Source: Lucinisca nassula (taxonomy: Eukaryota; Mollusca; Bivalvia; Lucinida; Lucinidae). From it: a stretch of 64,000 nt of DNA. Location: contig OY757020.1 in assembly GCA_963580285.1 (NCBI GenBank), forward strand, positions 102,117,497 through 102,181,496, in the 5' to 3' direction. Positions 34,649 to 45,534 of the stretch are shown here, piece by piece; the stretch's first letter is position 1; every line of letters begins with the position of its first letter. The position numbers were made by a program, and so were the translations under genes. The notes beneath the pieces are model-generated. The model did not search any database, was not told where the DNA came from, and saw only the letters and a list, made by a program, of their open reading frames with translations.

Positions 34649-36016
34649 CTATATTGGAGCTGCAATTGGTGATATAGATCTGCTACCACCAGCTCGTGGT
34701 GTTGCTGACCTCGATCTGTTATTGCCACTTGGTGATGATGGAGTTTCAGCGAACTCCATATCACTGTCACTCAAAGATCCGAATCTGTTCTGGAATCTTA
34801 TATTGTCTCTTTCCATTTTACGTTGTCTGTCTGTTTTTGAGACAATTGTTTTTTTCGGATCTTCCGATCCTTTATTAGTTCGAACCGAGTCGAGTTTCTC
34901 TTTTGCATGTGGCGCTGGCTTCGGTACGGTCGCTGTCGACCGATCCGAAGTAACCTGGATTGCGCCATTTGATAATTTGGTTGAACTTTGTGGTGCTGAA
35001 GTGGATTTACTCCATGCACCAGATTTTTTCAGTTCAGCTATGCATGATTCAACAGTCTGCGTTGCGGAGGTAGAAACTTGTACACCAGCACCCTTTGTGA
35101 TGCTGGCGTAACTGGTCGTTGGTGTTGTGTATCGCTCGTCAACAATTTTCCGTGCTTCTGGGAATGTTAACCCCCTTTGGTATTTGACAGTAAGTATTTC
35201 TTTTTCTTTTTTCCATGCCGGACAATCTCGAGAGAAAACAGCATGCTTGCCACCACAATTGACGCATTTGGCCTCATTCTTACAGTTTTGATGGTTATCG
35301 ACATGCTTTTCTTCACCACAATTTGGACAGAGTTGCTTCTTCTGACATCTGCTTTCGTGGTGGCCAAAAACCTGACACGAGTAACATCTGAGAGGGTTTG
35401 GTATATACACCTCTACGTTAACTGAAAGGTAAGCTACTTTGATTTTCTTGGGCAGAACTGGTGTATTGAAAGTCAACACGTAAGTACCTGTTGGCTTCAA
35501 TACACCACCTCTACGAACTTGGATGTTACGTACGCCAATGACGCCCTCAGATCTCAAGTTGTCAATGATCTCTGCATCAGTACATGGACGCAGCTCTGGG
35601 CTGCGGATGACACCTTTACATGAATTAAGAGTGCTGTGCAGAGAAACCTTGACCTTGAGATCGAAGAGCTTTGTGGTACCAAGCAGGCTTTTCACCTGCT
35701 GTTCTCTCTCGACTTCTAATAAAAGGTCACCTGACTTAAGCTTTTTTATGCTTTTGGGATGTCCGGCAATGGACACTATGCTTTTTTCTATCACGAATGG
35801 TGATAAACTGGACACAGTGCGTGCATCGTCACTGGAGGTCATTACCAAGAAACGTGGAAAATTGGTTGACTTTGGTGCTGCAGACTGCTGACTAGACTGT
35901 TGAGTAGAATGCTGAGACTGCTGACTTGACTGTTGACTGGGTTCATCCGTTCCGGATGAATCCTCGTCTTTTTTACGTTTAGCTGCGTTGCGGTTATGTT
36001 TTTTTCCATGAGGCAT
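34649..36016 (-). CDS. X8 ORF1: CCHC protein (455 aa)
   Basis: Intact ORF1 of the second subtype (MPHGKKHNRNAAKRKKDED), differing from X2 ORF1 in the N-terminal tail and at scattered sites. The Ser/Gln run reads SQQSSQQSQHSTQQSSQQS. Knuckles are CYSCQVFGHHESRC, CPNCGEEKHVDNHQNC and CVNCGGKHAVFSRDC, followed by CPAWKKEKEI. It ends 25 nt before the ORF2 start. Expected role: RNA-binding partner in the retrotransposition particle. Confidence 0.92.
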   Translation of the reverse strand: MPHGKKHNRNAAKRKKDEDSSGTDEPSQQSSQQSQHSTQQSSQQSAAPKSTNFPRFLVMTSSDDARTVSSLSPFVIEKSIVSIAGHPKSIKKLKSGDLLLEVEREQQVKSLLGTTKLFDLKVKVSLHSTLNSCKGVIRSPELRPCTDAEIIDNLRSEGVIGVRNIQVRRGGVLKPTGTYVLTFNTPVLPKKIKVAYLSVNVEVYIPNPLRCYSCQVFGHHESRCQKKQLCPNCGEEKHVDNHQNCKNEAKCVNCGGKHAVFSRDCPAWKKEKEILTVKYQRGLTFPEARKIVDERYTTPTTSYASITKGAGVQVSTSATQTVESCIAELKKSGAWSKSTSAPQSSTKLSNGAIQVTSDRSTATVPKPAPHAKEKLDSVRTNKGSEDPKKTIVSKTDRQRKMERDNIRFQNRFGSLSDSDMEFAETPSSPSGNNRSRSATPRAGGSRSISPIAAPI

Positions 36017-36459
36017 AAGGAAAAATTTCTAGTTTCGTCCCAAGTGCTCTCCGCCCTCCGTGGAGCCCTACAAGGGAACACCATAATGGAGTGGTTATCC
36101 AACTCGCAGGTGTTAGAGATACACGTGAGATATACTCGCATAAACAAAATGCCTACACGATTGATCCGTTTAGCCACCGCCTTCTAGAGATAAAAAGACA
36201 GAAAAGGGTAAGGTAAATGGGCATATGGTTGGTATCAGGAAAGATACAAAAAGAGTTGAAGAGAAAGCAAAGCGGTATCTCTAGGGCTCGGCGCGACCAG
36301 CCGATTGACCGTGCCGGACCGCACGGCCACCCGTCTACACCGAAAAGCCAGGCCAAAGAGGCGTGTTGGGTACCTGAAGCACCGCCACCTCAGGTAACCC
36401 TCAACCTCCAGGATCCCTTCTTCCGGCTTACAGGACGCCACCCACGGCAAACGGGTGGT

Positions 36460-36566
36460 ACTTCCTTTAGCTCTTCCCAGTGGGCACAGAGACCACAGCG
36501 GCAATGTGCCCAGTGGGAATTGAGCCCCCAGGGCCACGGCAAGGCAGGAAGTCTAATACCTGGGGG
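36460..36566 (-). ncRNA. HDV-like ribozyme, X8 copy (best-paired)
   Basis: Reference copy for the fold. P1 is nt 1-8 with 35-42, the P2 5' strand is nt 15-21, P3 is 22-24 with 32-34, and L3 is 25-31. P4 begins with TTCCCA and pairs about 14 of 15 positions. J4/2 GAGCTAA precedes the P2 3' strand at nt 101-107. Confidence 0.87.
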
Positions 36567-36579
36567 ATTTTGTGGGAAA

Positions 36580-36721
36580 GTTACTGTCCTTATGGCGTTC
36601 CGTTGTTTAGGTTTCCATTATGGTCTGGTCGCTTAATGTTTGTATTTCTTTCCCTTTGGTGTCTTTTATGGGTGGAGTAGGTTAATTGTATCAATTCCTG
36701 ATCTTTGTTTTACTTCTACTT
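36580..36721. mobile_element. Unrecognised 787-bp insert, right part
   Basis: Remainder of the insert after X8, ending ...GTTTTACTTCTACT before TTTAA of X6 ORF2. Nothing coding is seen. Confidence 0.6.
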
Positions 36722-37369
36722 TTTAAATAAGTTCTGCAAAAGTCCCACTTCAGAAAAACTAAACGACGTTAAAGTTTTTAGAGCTAAAGCTCGGCGAACA
36801 ATCCGAGCTTCCAAACGAAAGTCATGGAGAGAATATGTCTCCAAATTGAACTACAAAACCCCCATTAAAAAGGTTTGGGATATGGTACGAAAAATTTCAG
36901 GAAAAACAAAGTCCTCTAGTTTTACACATTAAAATACTGGTTTTGACACAAAAGCTTCAACTAAAAAAGATATTTCAGATACTCTTGGTAACACATTTTT
37001 GAGCAATTCATCACCGCGTAATTATTCTGACACTTTTAGAAATTTCCAATACAACAAACCTTTTAACTTATCCGAACTAGTGGAAGCCATTGAAAAATCA
37101 CACGATACAGCAACCGGTCCCGATGAAATTCATTATCAGATGCTTAAGCATCTGCCAAAAAGTTCTCTTTCAACACTTTTAGATATCTTTAATAATATTT
37201 GGGAAACTGGGGTCTGTCCTGTGAGCTGGCGTTTTGCTACAGTTGTACCAATTCCAAAACCAGGGAAAGATCATGCAGAACCTACGAATTATCGACCGAT
37301 AGCTTTGACAAGTTGTTTGCGTAAAACATTGGCGAGAATGATAAACAAGAGATTAGTCTGGTACTTAGA
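36722..37369 (+). pseudogene. X6c: ORF2 linker and N-terminal RT
   Basis: It continues ORF2 at NKFCKSPTSEKL directly after the insert. A TTA-to-TAA stop occurs in THLNT near 36931. About 20 codons are deleted before YNKPFNLSELVEAI. The RT start (VPIPKPGKDH, NYRPIALTS) is readable to LVWYL at 37366, where X9 begins. Confidence 0.87.
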
Positions 37370-37515
37370 TGATGATGATGATTTCGTGTTTAACGACGCG
37401 TCAACCCTCTTTGTGGGTCATAAGCGTCAAACGGTTGATGGTTAAACGGCATGAATAATTATGATGATATTAAAAGTAAAAAGTCAGAATGATAATGCAT
37501 AAAAATCTGAAACAG

Positions 37516-40500
37516 TTAAATCTTATGAAAAAGTCCAATTTCTTTTAAGAATAAAATAATATTATGAACAGGTACATCTCGAAACAGTTGTTGCAAAGTG
37601 TCAGCTTTGAAATATAAAATACGTGAGGGTGAAAAGTCAACACAGTCAATTAAGATATGTTTCACAGTGAATGGCTGATCACAACCTACACAAGAAGGCT
37701 GATCATCACCATTAAAACTATAAGAATCAGTAACTCTAGTATGGCCGATGCGCAGTCGTGTTAATACTACGTCCTCTTTTCTGGAAAACTGTGGAGGAGA
37801 GCATTTTGTACTAACGACAGGTTTAATGGCATGGAGTTTGTTATTTATTGCACGGTCCCATTCGCCTTGCCATTCCGACAAGATGTATCTGTTGATAAAT
37901 GGTTTAAAATTGTTAAAAGGAATTTTAAAAACAGATGGATCAAGATTGAGCGATTCCTTTGCTTTCTTGTCAGCATATTCATTGCCGACAATGCCAATAT
38001 GGCTCGGAAGCCAACAAAACAAGATTTGGTGTGTTTTAGAAATTTCATGATGCTTTTCTATCAATTTTTGAATTTGAGGATTTTTAGATGATGAATGGTC
38101 TAAAGCCTTAAGCACAGAAAGTGAATCCGAAAATATAATTGCTTTTTGAATTGTTGAAGAACTGATAAAATCTAAAGCTAGGTCTATTGCTTTGGCTTCA
38201 GCTGTAAAAATAGATGAACCATCTGGAAGGCGCATGGTTTTGTGCGTATCTTTAGAAACATACGCACAACCAACTTTATCTCCTTCTTTGGAACCATCAG
38301 TATAGACTTGCTGGTAATCATTGTAACGTGACTGCAGTACCTGAAAGTTTTGTTTGAGAAGTATTGGATTTGATTCGGATTTTTTGCCATCATGTAAGTC
38401 GAACAGAATAGAAGGTTTTTTAATACACCAAGATGGAACTTCGGCCGTTTCATGTTTTTGAATATTTTTAAGGTCGATACCTGAATTTTCTAGCAGTGGT
38501 AAAATACGTAATCCAAAAGGTTTGATTGCTGTGGGTTTTGTTTCATACTTATCTACAAATTGAGGTGGAAATGAAATTTTGGATGCCAGGTTAGATGGAT
38601 TTGCAGCAAGTCTAATAGCATACTGAAGAGAAAGTTTCTCTCTACGCGAAGTTAAAGATGGTTCACCTGCTTCTACATAAAGGCTTAATTCGGGAGAAGT
38701 ACGGAAGGCTCCTATAGCCAGACGAAGGCCTTGGTGATGGATAGTATCCAAGGATTTTAAATAGGACTTTCTGGCAGAACCATAAACAACAGACCCATAA
38801 TCTAATTTAGATCTTATTAAAGACCGGTAAAGATGTAATAAAGTATACCGATCTGCTCCCCAACTTGAATGAGCTTAAACTTTCAAAAGATTCAAAGCTT
38901 TTAAGCATTTCGCTTTAAGATATTTAATATGTGGTATAAAAGATAACTTTTGGTCAAATATAACCCCAAGAAATTTGGCTTCTTCAACAACAGGAATTTG
39001 TGATCCGTATAAGAACAGGGAAGGATGGTCGTGTTTCTTCCGTAGCTTACAAAAATGAACACACTGCGTTTTCGACTTGGAGAACTTGAAACCATTTTTA
39101 TCAGTCCATTCTTCTATTCGTTTTAAATTTTGTTGTAACTTCCGTTCAATTGTTTTCATGTTTTTTGAACGGTAACATATACAAAAATCATCAACATACA
39201 ATGAACAGCCCGCCTTGTCGTCCAAACATTGTACAATATTATTTATTTTGATGTTAAATAGCGTAGTTGAGAGAATGCTACCCTGTGGGACACCCTGCTC
39301 TTGTGCATAGAGATCTGATAGGGTAGATCCCACGCGGACTTGAAATACACGCTCACCTAAAAAACTTTGAATAAAACTGGGAAGTTTTCCCCTTAAGCCG
39401 AGGTTATGGAGATCTCTCAATATTCCATAACGCCACGTGGTATCATATGCTTTCTCCAAGTCGAAAAAGACAGCTACTACGTGTTCTTTGTAAATAAAAG
39501 CATCTCGTATAAATGTTTCTAGTTCTAAATTGTCGTTGGTACTACGTTCCGAACGAAAACCTGACTGATATTCTGAAATGAGGTTGTTGGACTCTAAGTA
39601 CCAGACTAATCTCTTGTTTATCGTTCTCTCCAATGTTTTACACAAACAACTTGTCAAAGCTATCGGTCGATAATTCGTAGGTTCTGCATGATCTTTCCCT
39701 GGTTTTGGAATTGGTACAACTGTAGCAAAACGCCAGCTCTCAGGACAGACCCCAGTTTCCCAAATATTATTAAAGATATCTAAAAGTGTTGAAAGAGAAC
39801 TTTTTGGCAGATGCTTAAGCATCTGATAATGAATTTCATCGGGGCCGGTTGCTGTATCGTGTGATTTTTCAATGGCTTCCACTAGTTCGGATAAGTTAAA
39901 AGGTTTGTTGTATTCTTCGTGATTGTGGGATTTGAAGTTTAGATTTCTTTTCTCTTGGTCCTTTTGGAAATTTCTAAAAGTGTCAGAATAATTACGCGGT
40001 GATGAATTGCTCAAAAATGTGCTACCAAGAGTATCTGAAATATCTTTTTTAGTTGAAGCTTTTGTGTCAAAACCAGTATTTAAATGTGTAAAACTAGAGG
40101 ACTTTGTTTTTCCTGAAATTTTTCGTACCATTTCCCAAACCTTTTTAATGGGGGTTTTGTAGTTCAATTTGGAGACATATTCTCTCCATGACTTTCGTTT
40201 GGAAGCTCGGATTGTTCGCCGAGCTTTAGCTCTAAAAACTTTAACGTCGTTTAGCTTTTCTGAAGTGGGACTTTTGCAGAACTTATTTAGAGCCTGTTTG
40301 CGCTTTTGAATAGCTTCTTTACAGTCATTATTAAACCAAGGCTTGCTTTTCTTGGTATTTGTGGAGGTCTTTGGAATGCATTGTTCTGATATATTAATTA
40401 GTTTATCTGTGAAATCAGAAATAATGTCAGATGATTCATTTAAGTGATCAACTGATAACTCTTCTTCACATAAATTACGGAATAATTCCCAGTCGGCCTT

Positions 40501-41199
40501 ATTCATTTTCCATTTCTGGCTACAGTCCTCATCTTGTTCGTTTACGCTCTCAATTATAACAGGGAAGTGATCACTTCCGCACTGATCATCATGAACAGAC
40601 CAGTCATAGTCCAAGAAGAGAGATGGGTGACACAAAGAGAGATCTAAAGAAGACAAATGACCTGTTGCTGGGTGAAGGTAAGTATAAGATTTATCATTCA
40701 TTAAGCAAAGATCGCTCTTTGCAATAAAATCTTCAACAAGTGCTCCTCTGTTATTGATATCTTTACAGCCCCATAGAATATTGTGACCATTGAAGTCGCC
40801 AACTAAAAGATATGGGGATGGAAGCTGACTCAGCAATGAGTCAAGATGTTCGGGCTTTAAAGAAAATGAGGGTGGAATATATAAAGAGCATATTGTAGTT
40901 TCTTTATCCAGAGAAACCGATACAGCCACAGCTTGTAGGTCTGTTTTTAATTTGATCTCTCTTTGTGGTAAACATGATTTAACAAAAATTGAACTGCAAC
41001 CAGATGGTTTGTTACCATCAGAATAGATATAGTTGTATGTATTGAAACCCCTGACATGAATGCTGTCATCAGTTTTTAAAAAAGTTTCTTGCAAACAAAA
41101 AACCGATGGGTTTAATAACGAAATAAGTAATAACAGTTCGTTATAATTTGATTTAAGACCTCGACAATTCCGTTGTATTATTTTGTGTTTTAAATCCAT
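37516..41199 (-). pseudogene. X9 ORF2, one 1-nt frameshift
   Basis: The first 774 codons are open (41199-38875) with all endonuclease and RT motifs, although the RT shows private changes (SLYVDDFC kept, LYAQEQGVPQGS). An extra T at about 38874 in LAHTSWGAD shifts the frame. The remaining 400 or so codons, with a complete RNase H and terminal knuckle, are open to 37516. It is otherwise close to intact. Confidence 0.9.
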
Positions 41200-41224
41200 T
41201 TTATGAAGAGATTAAGACTAGAAA

Positions 41225-42204
41225 CTATAATGGAGCTGCAATTGGTGATATAGATCTGCTACCACCAGCTCGTGGTGTTGCAGACCTCGATCTGTTATTG
41301 CTACTTGGTGATGATGGAGCTTCAAACTCCATATCACTGTCACTCAAAGATCCGAATCTGTTCTGAAATTTTATATTGTCTCTTTCCATTTTACGTTGTC
41401 TGTCTGTTTGTTTTTGAGACAAGTGTTGTTTCTTCGGATCTTCTGATCCCTTAGTTCGACCTAAGTCGAGTTTCTCTTTTACATGCGGCGCTGGCTTCGG
41501 TACGGTCGCTGTCGACCGATCCGAAGCAACCTGGATTGCGCCATTTGAAAAACTGGTTGAACTTTGTGGTGCCGGAGTGGATTTACTCCATGCACCAGAT
41601 TTTTTCAGTTCAGCTATGTATGATTCAGCAGTCTGTGTTTCGGAGCTAGAAACTTTTACACCAGCACCCTTTGTGATGCTGGCGTAACTAGTGGTTGGTG
41701 TTCTGTATCGCTCATCAACAATTTTCCGCGCTTCTGGGAATGATATCCCCCTTTGGTATTTGACAGTGAGTTTTTCTTTTTCTTTTTTCCATGCCGGACA
41801 ATCTCGAGAGAAAACAGCATGCTTGCCACCACAATTGACGCATTTGGGTTCATTTTTGCAGTTTTGGTGATTATCGACATGTTTTTCCTCACCACAGTTT
41901 GGACAGAGTTGTTTCTTCTGACATCTGCTTTCGTGGTGACCAAACACCTGACAATGATAACATCTGAGAGGGTTTGGTATATACACCTCTACGTTAACAG
42001 ATAGATATGCAACTTTTATTTTCTTGGGCAGAACTGGTGTATTAAATGTCAACACGTAGGTACTTGTTGGCTTTAATACACTACCTCTACGAACTTGGAT
42101 GTTACGTACACCAATGACGCCTTCATCTCTCAAATTCTCAACAATCTCGGTATCGTTGCATGGGCGTAGCTCTGGGCTGCGGATGACACCTTTACATGAA
42201 TTTA
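41225..42204 (-). pseudogene. X9 ORF1, N-terminal third deleted
   Basis: Codons from LNSCKGVIRSPELRP to the natural stop are open, with three CCHC knuckles. Upstream the frame runs into 5' UTR sequence with no ATG, so the apparent 420-aa frame is a deletion product and not an initiated protein. Confidence 0.87.
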
Positions 42205-42409
42205 GTTGAAGAGAAAGCAAAGCGGTATCTCTAGGGCTCGGCGCGACCAGCCGATTGACCGTGCCGGACCGCACGGCCACCCGTCTACACCGAAAAGCCA
42301 GGCCAAAGAGGCGTGTTGGGTACCTGAAGCACCGCCACCGCAGGTAACCCTCAACCTCCAGGATCCCTTCTTCCGGCTTACAGGACGCCACCCACGGCAA
42401 ACGGGTGGT

Positions 42410-42516
42410 ACTTCCTTTAGCTCTTCCCAGTGGGCACAGAAACCACAGCGGTAATGTGCCCAGTGGGAATTGAGCCCCCAGGGCCACGGCAAGGCAGGAA
42501 GTCTAATACCTGGGGG
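42410..42516 (-). ncRNA. HDV-like ribozyme, X9 copy
   Basis: P1, P2, P3, L3 and J4/2 match the X8 copy. Changes in the plus-strand word AGAAACCACAGCGGTAATG fall mainly in the P4 loop. Confidence 0.8.
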
Positions 42517-43922
42517 CCGAGGTCATGGAGATCTCTCAATATTCCATAACGCCAATTGGTATCATATGCTTTCTCCAAGTCGAAAAAGACAGCTACTACG
42601 TGTTCCTTGTTAATAAAAGCATCTCGTATAAATGTTTCTAGTCTTGTGGGATTTGAAGTTTAGATTTCTTTTCTCTTGGTCCTTTTGGAAATTTCTAAAA
42701 GTGTCAGAATAATTACGCGGTGATGAATTGCTCAAAAATTTGCTACCAAGAGTATCTGAAATATCTTTTTTAGTTGAAGCTTTTGTCAAAACCAGTATTT
42801 AAATGTGTAAAACTAGAGGACTTTGTTTTTCCTGAAATTTTTCGTACCATATCCCAAACCTTTTTAATGGGGGTTTTGTAGTTCAATTTGGAGACATATT
42901 CTCTCCATGACTTTCGTTTGGAAGCTCGGATTGTTCGCCGAGCTTTAGCTCTAAAAACTTTAACGTCGTTTAGCTTTTCTGAAGTGGGACTTTTGCAGAA
43001 CTTATTTAGAGCCTATTTGCGCTTTTGAATAGCTTCTTTACAGTCATTATTAAACCAAGGCTTGTTTTTCTTGGTATTAGTGAAGGTCTTTGGAATGCAT
43101 TGTTCTGATATATTAATTAGTTTATCTGTGAAATCAGAAATAATGTCAGATGATTCATTTAAGTGACCAACTGATAACTAACTCTTCTTCACATAAATTA
43201 CGGAATAATTCCCAGTCGGCTTTATTCATTTTCCATTTCTGGCTACAGTCCTCATCTTGTTCGTTTACGCTCTCAATTATAACAGGGAAGTGATCACTTC
43301 CGCACCGATCATCATGAACAGACCAGTCATAGTCCAAGAAGAGAGATGGGTGACACAAAGAGAGATCTAAAGAAGACAAATGACCTGTCGCTGGGTGAAG
43401 GTAAGTATAAGATTTATCATTCATCAAGCAAAGATCGCTCTTTGCAATAAAATCTTCAACAAGTGCTCCTCTGTTATTGATATCTTTACAGCCCCATAGA
43501 ATATTGTGACCATTGAAGTCGCCAACTAAAAGATATGGGGATGGAAGCTGACTCAGCAATGAGTCAAGATGTTCGGGCTTTAAAGAAAATGAGGGTGGAA
43601 TATATAAAGAGCATATTGTAGTTTCTTTATCCAGAGAAACCGATACTGCTACAGCTTGTAGGTCTGTTTTTAATTTGATCTCTCTTTGTGGTAAACATGA
43701 TTTAACAAGAATTGAACTGTCAGCAGATGGTTTGTTACCATCAGAATAGATATAGTTATACGTATTGAAACCCCTGACATCTATGATGTCATCAGTTTTT
43801 AAAAAAGTTTCTTGCAAACAAAAAACCGATGGGTTTAATAACGAAATCAGTAATAACAGTTCGTTATAATTTGACTTAAGACCTCGACAATTCCATTGTA
43901 TTATTTTGTGTTTTAAATCCAT
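42517..43922 (-). pseudogene. X10 ORF2 remnant
   Basis: From 43922 the endonuclease is open for about 250 codons (WNCRG, QET, GDFNGHN, SDH) to a short insertion near 43180 (EEL*). The linker follows with small indels. An internal deletion at about 42644 removes the RT fingers (between FIRDAF and the SHN linker). Only a piece of RT palm remains, without YVDD. Confidence 0.86.
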
Positions 43923-43947
43923 TTTATGAAGAGATTAAGACTAGAAA

Positions 43948-45292
43948 CTATTTTGGAGCTGCAATTGGTGATATAGATCTGCTACCACCAGCTCGTGGTG
44001 TTGCTGACCTCGATCTGTTATTGCCACTTGGTGATGATGGAGTTTCAGCGAACTCCATATCACTATCACTCAAAGATCCGAATCTGTTCTGAAATCTAAT
44101 ATTGTCTCTTTCCATTTTAAGTTGTCTGTCTGTCTGTTTGAGACAATTGATGTTTTTTGATCGGATCTTCCGATCCCTTATTGGTTCGACCTTAGTCGAG
44201 TTTCTCTTTTACGTGCGGCGCTGGCTTCGGTACGGTCGCTGTCGACCGATCCGAAGCAACCTGGATTGCGCCATTTGATAAATTGGTTGAACTTTGCGGT
44301 GCTGGAGTGGGTTTACGATTCAGCAGTCTGTGTCGCGGAGCTGGTACATTTTACACCAGCACCCTTTGTGATGCTGGCGAAACTGGTGGTTGGTGTTATG
44401 TATCGCTCATCGACAATTTTTAACGCTTCTGGGAATGTTATCCCCCTTTGGTATTTGACGGTGAGTATTTCTTTTTCTTTCTTCCATGCCGGACAGTCTC
44501 GGGAGAAAACAGCATGTTTGCCATCACAATTTACGCATTTGGGTTCATTTTTGCAGTTGAGGTGATTATCAACATGCTTTTCTTCACCACAATTAGGACA
44601 GAGTTTTTTTCTCTGACATCTGCTTTCATGATGGCCAAAAGCCTGACAAGAGTAACATCTAAGAGGGTTTGGGATGTATACCTCTACGTTAATGGAAAGA
44701 TATGCTACTTTGATTTTCTTGGGTAGAATTGGTGTAATAAAAGTCAACACATAAGTTGTTGTTGGTTTCAATACACCACTTCTACGGACTTTAATGTTAC
44801 GAACACCAACAACTCCCTGATCTTTCAAGTTATCGACGATCTCTTCATCTGTACAAGGGCGCAGTTCTGGACTGCGAATCACTCCCGTAGACGAATTTAA
44901 CGTATTGTGGAGAGAGACTTTAACCTGAAGATCAAAGAGTTTATTGGTGCTTAGCAGGCTTACAACTTGTTGTTTTCTCTCGACTTCCAAGAGAAGGTCA
45001 CCTGATTTGAGCTTTTTGATACTCTTAGGGTGTCCGGCGATGGAGTCAATACATTTCTCAATTACGAAGGGAGAAAGGCTGGATACACTTCGTGTATCGT
45101 CAAGCGACGAGACAACCCAGAAACGCGGAACATTGTCGAAATTTGGTTCAGCGGACTGCTGACTGGTTTGTTGACTTGACTGCTGACTGGATTGTTGACT
45201 GTGTTCATCCGATTCGGATGAATCGTCTTGTTTTTTACGTTTAGGTGCGTTGTGTTTAGCTGCGTTGCGTTTATGTTTTTTCCATGAGGCAT
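43948..45292 (-). pseudogene. X10 ORF1, two frame breaks
   Basis: The expected ATG is at 45292. One T fewer than usual in the poly-T of the second line of codons shifts frame after the start, so the open frame enters from the 5' UTR. Three CCHC knuckles are intact. A 38-bp deletion near 44318 removes KSGAWSK... and shifts the tail. Confidence 0.85.
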
Positions 45293-45534
45293 AAGGAAAA
45301 AATTCTAGTTTCGTCCCAAGTGCTCTCCGCCCTCCGTGGAGCCCTACAAGGGAACACCATAATGGAGTGGTTATCCAACTCACAGGTGTTAGAGATACAC
45401 GTGAGATATACTTGTATAAACAAAATGCCTACACGATTGATCCGTTTAGCCACCGCCTTCTAGAGATAACAAGAGGGCCATGATGGCCCTGGATCGCTCA
45501 CCTGACCCATATGATAGAGTAACAAGTGGGCCTC

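Larger units (their letters stand above)
30796..36566 (-). mobile_element. X8: near-intact LINE with 13-bp target duplication
   Basis: Minus-strand X copy, 5771 bp, flanked by a perfect ATTTTGTGGGAAA duplication at 30783-30795 and 36567-36579. It is complete from tail to ribozyme, ORF1 is intact and ORF2 has one early nonsense codon. It lies inside the 787-bp insert, so it is younger than X6 and that insert. Confidence 0.95.
37370..42516 (-). mobile_element. X9: LINE with internal 5' deletion
   Basis: Minus-strand copy of 5147 bp with normal 3' and 5' termini. It lacks the 3' half of the 5' UTR and the ORF1 N-terminus. The deletion joins TTCAACT of the UTR to AAATTCATGTAAAGG of ORF1 with about 2 bp of shared sequence. 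The flanks are X6c (plus) and X10 (minus), so the target arrangement cannot be read. Confidence 0.88.
42517..45469 (-). mobile_element. X10: LINE 5' two-thirds, split by H2
   Basis: It begins inside the RT (LRDLHDLG) next to X9 and continues through the endonuclease, ORF1 and part of the 5' UTR. H2 interrupts the UTR at GAGATAA, and X10 resumes at 49574-49690, where it is cut at GATTGACC against X12. The 3' part of the element is absent. Confidence 0.85.

Noticed and set aside
36235..36537. About 100-codon open frame in the LINE 5' UTR, seen in several copies (MALGAQF... type)
   Set aside because: It has no ATG (GTG in its place), overlaps the ribozyme, and is conserved only because the RNA is; it is best explained as a by-product of the GC-rich leader.
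41225..42487. 420-aa fusion protein in X9
   Set aside because: Produced by a deletion joining UTR to ORF1, with no initiating ATG.
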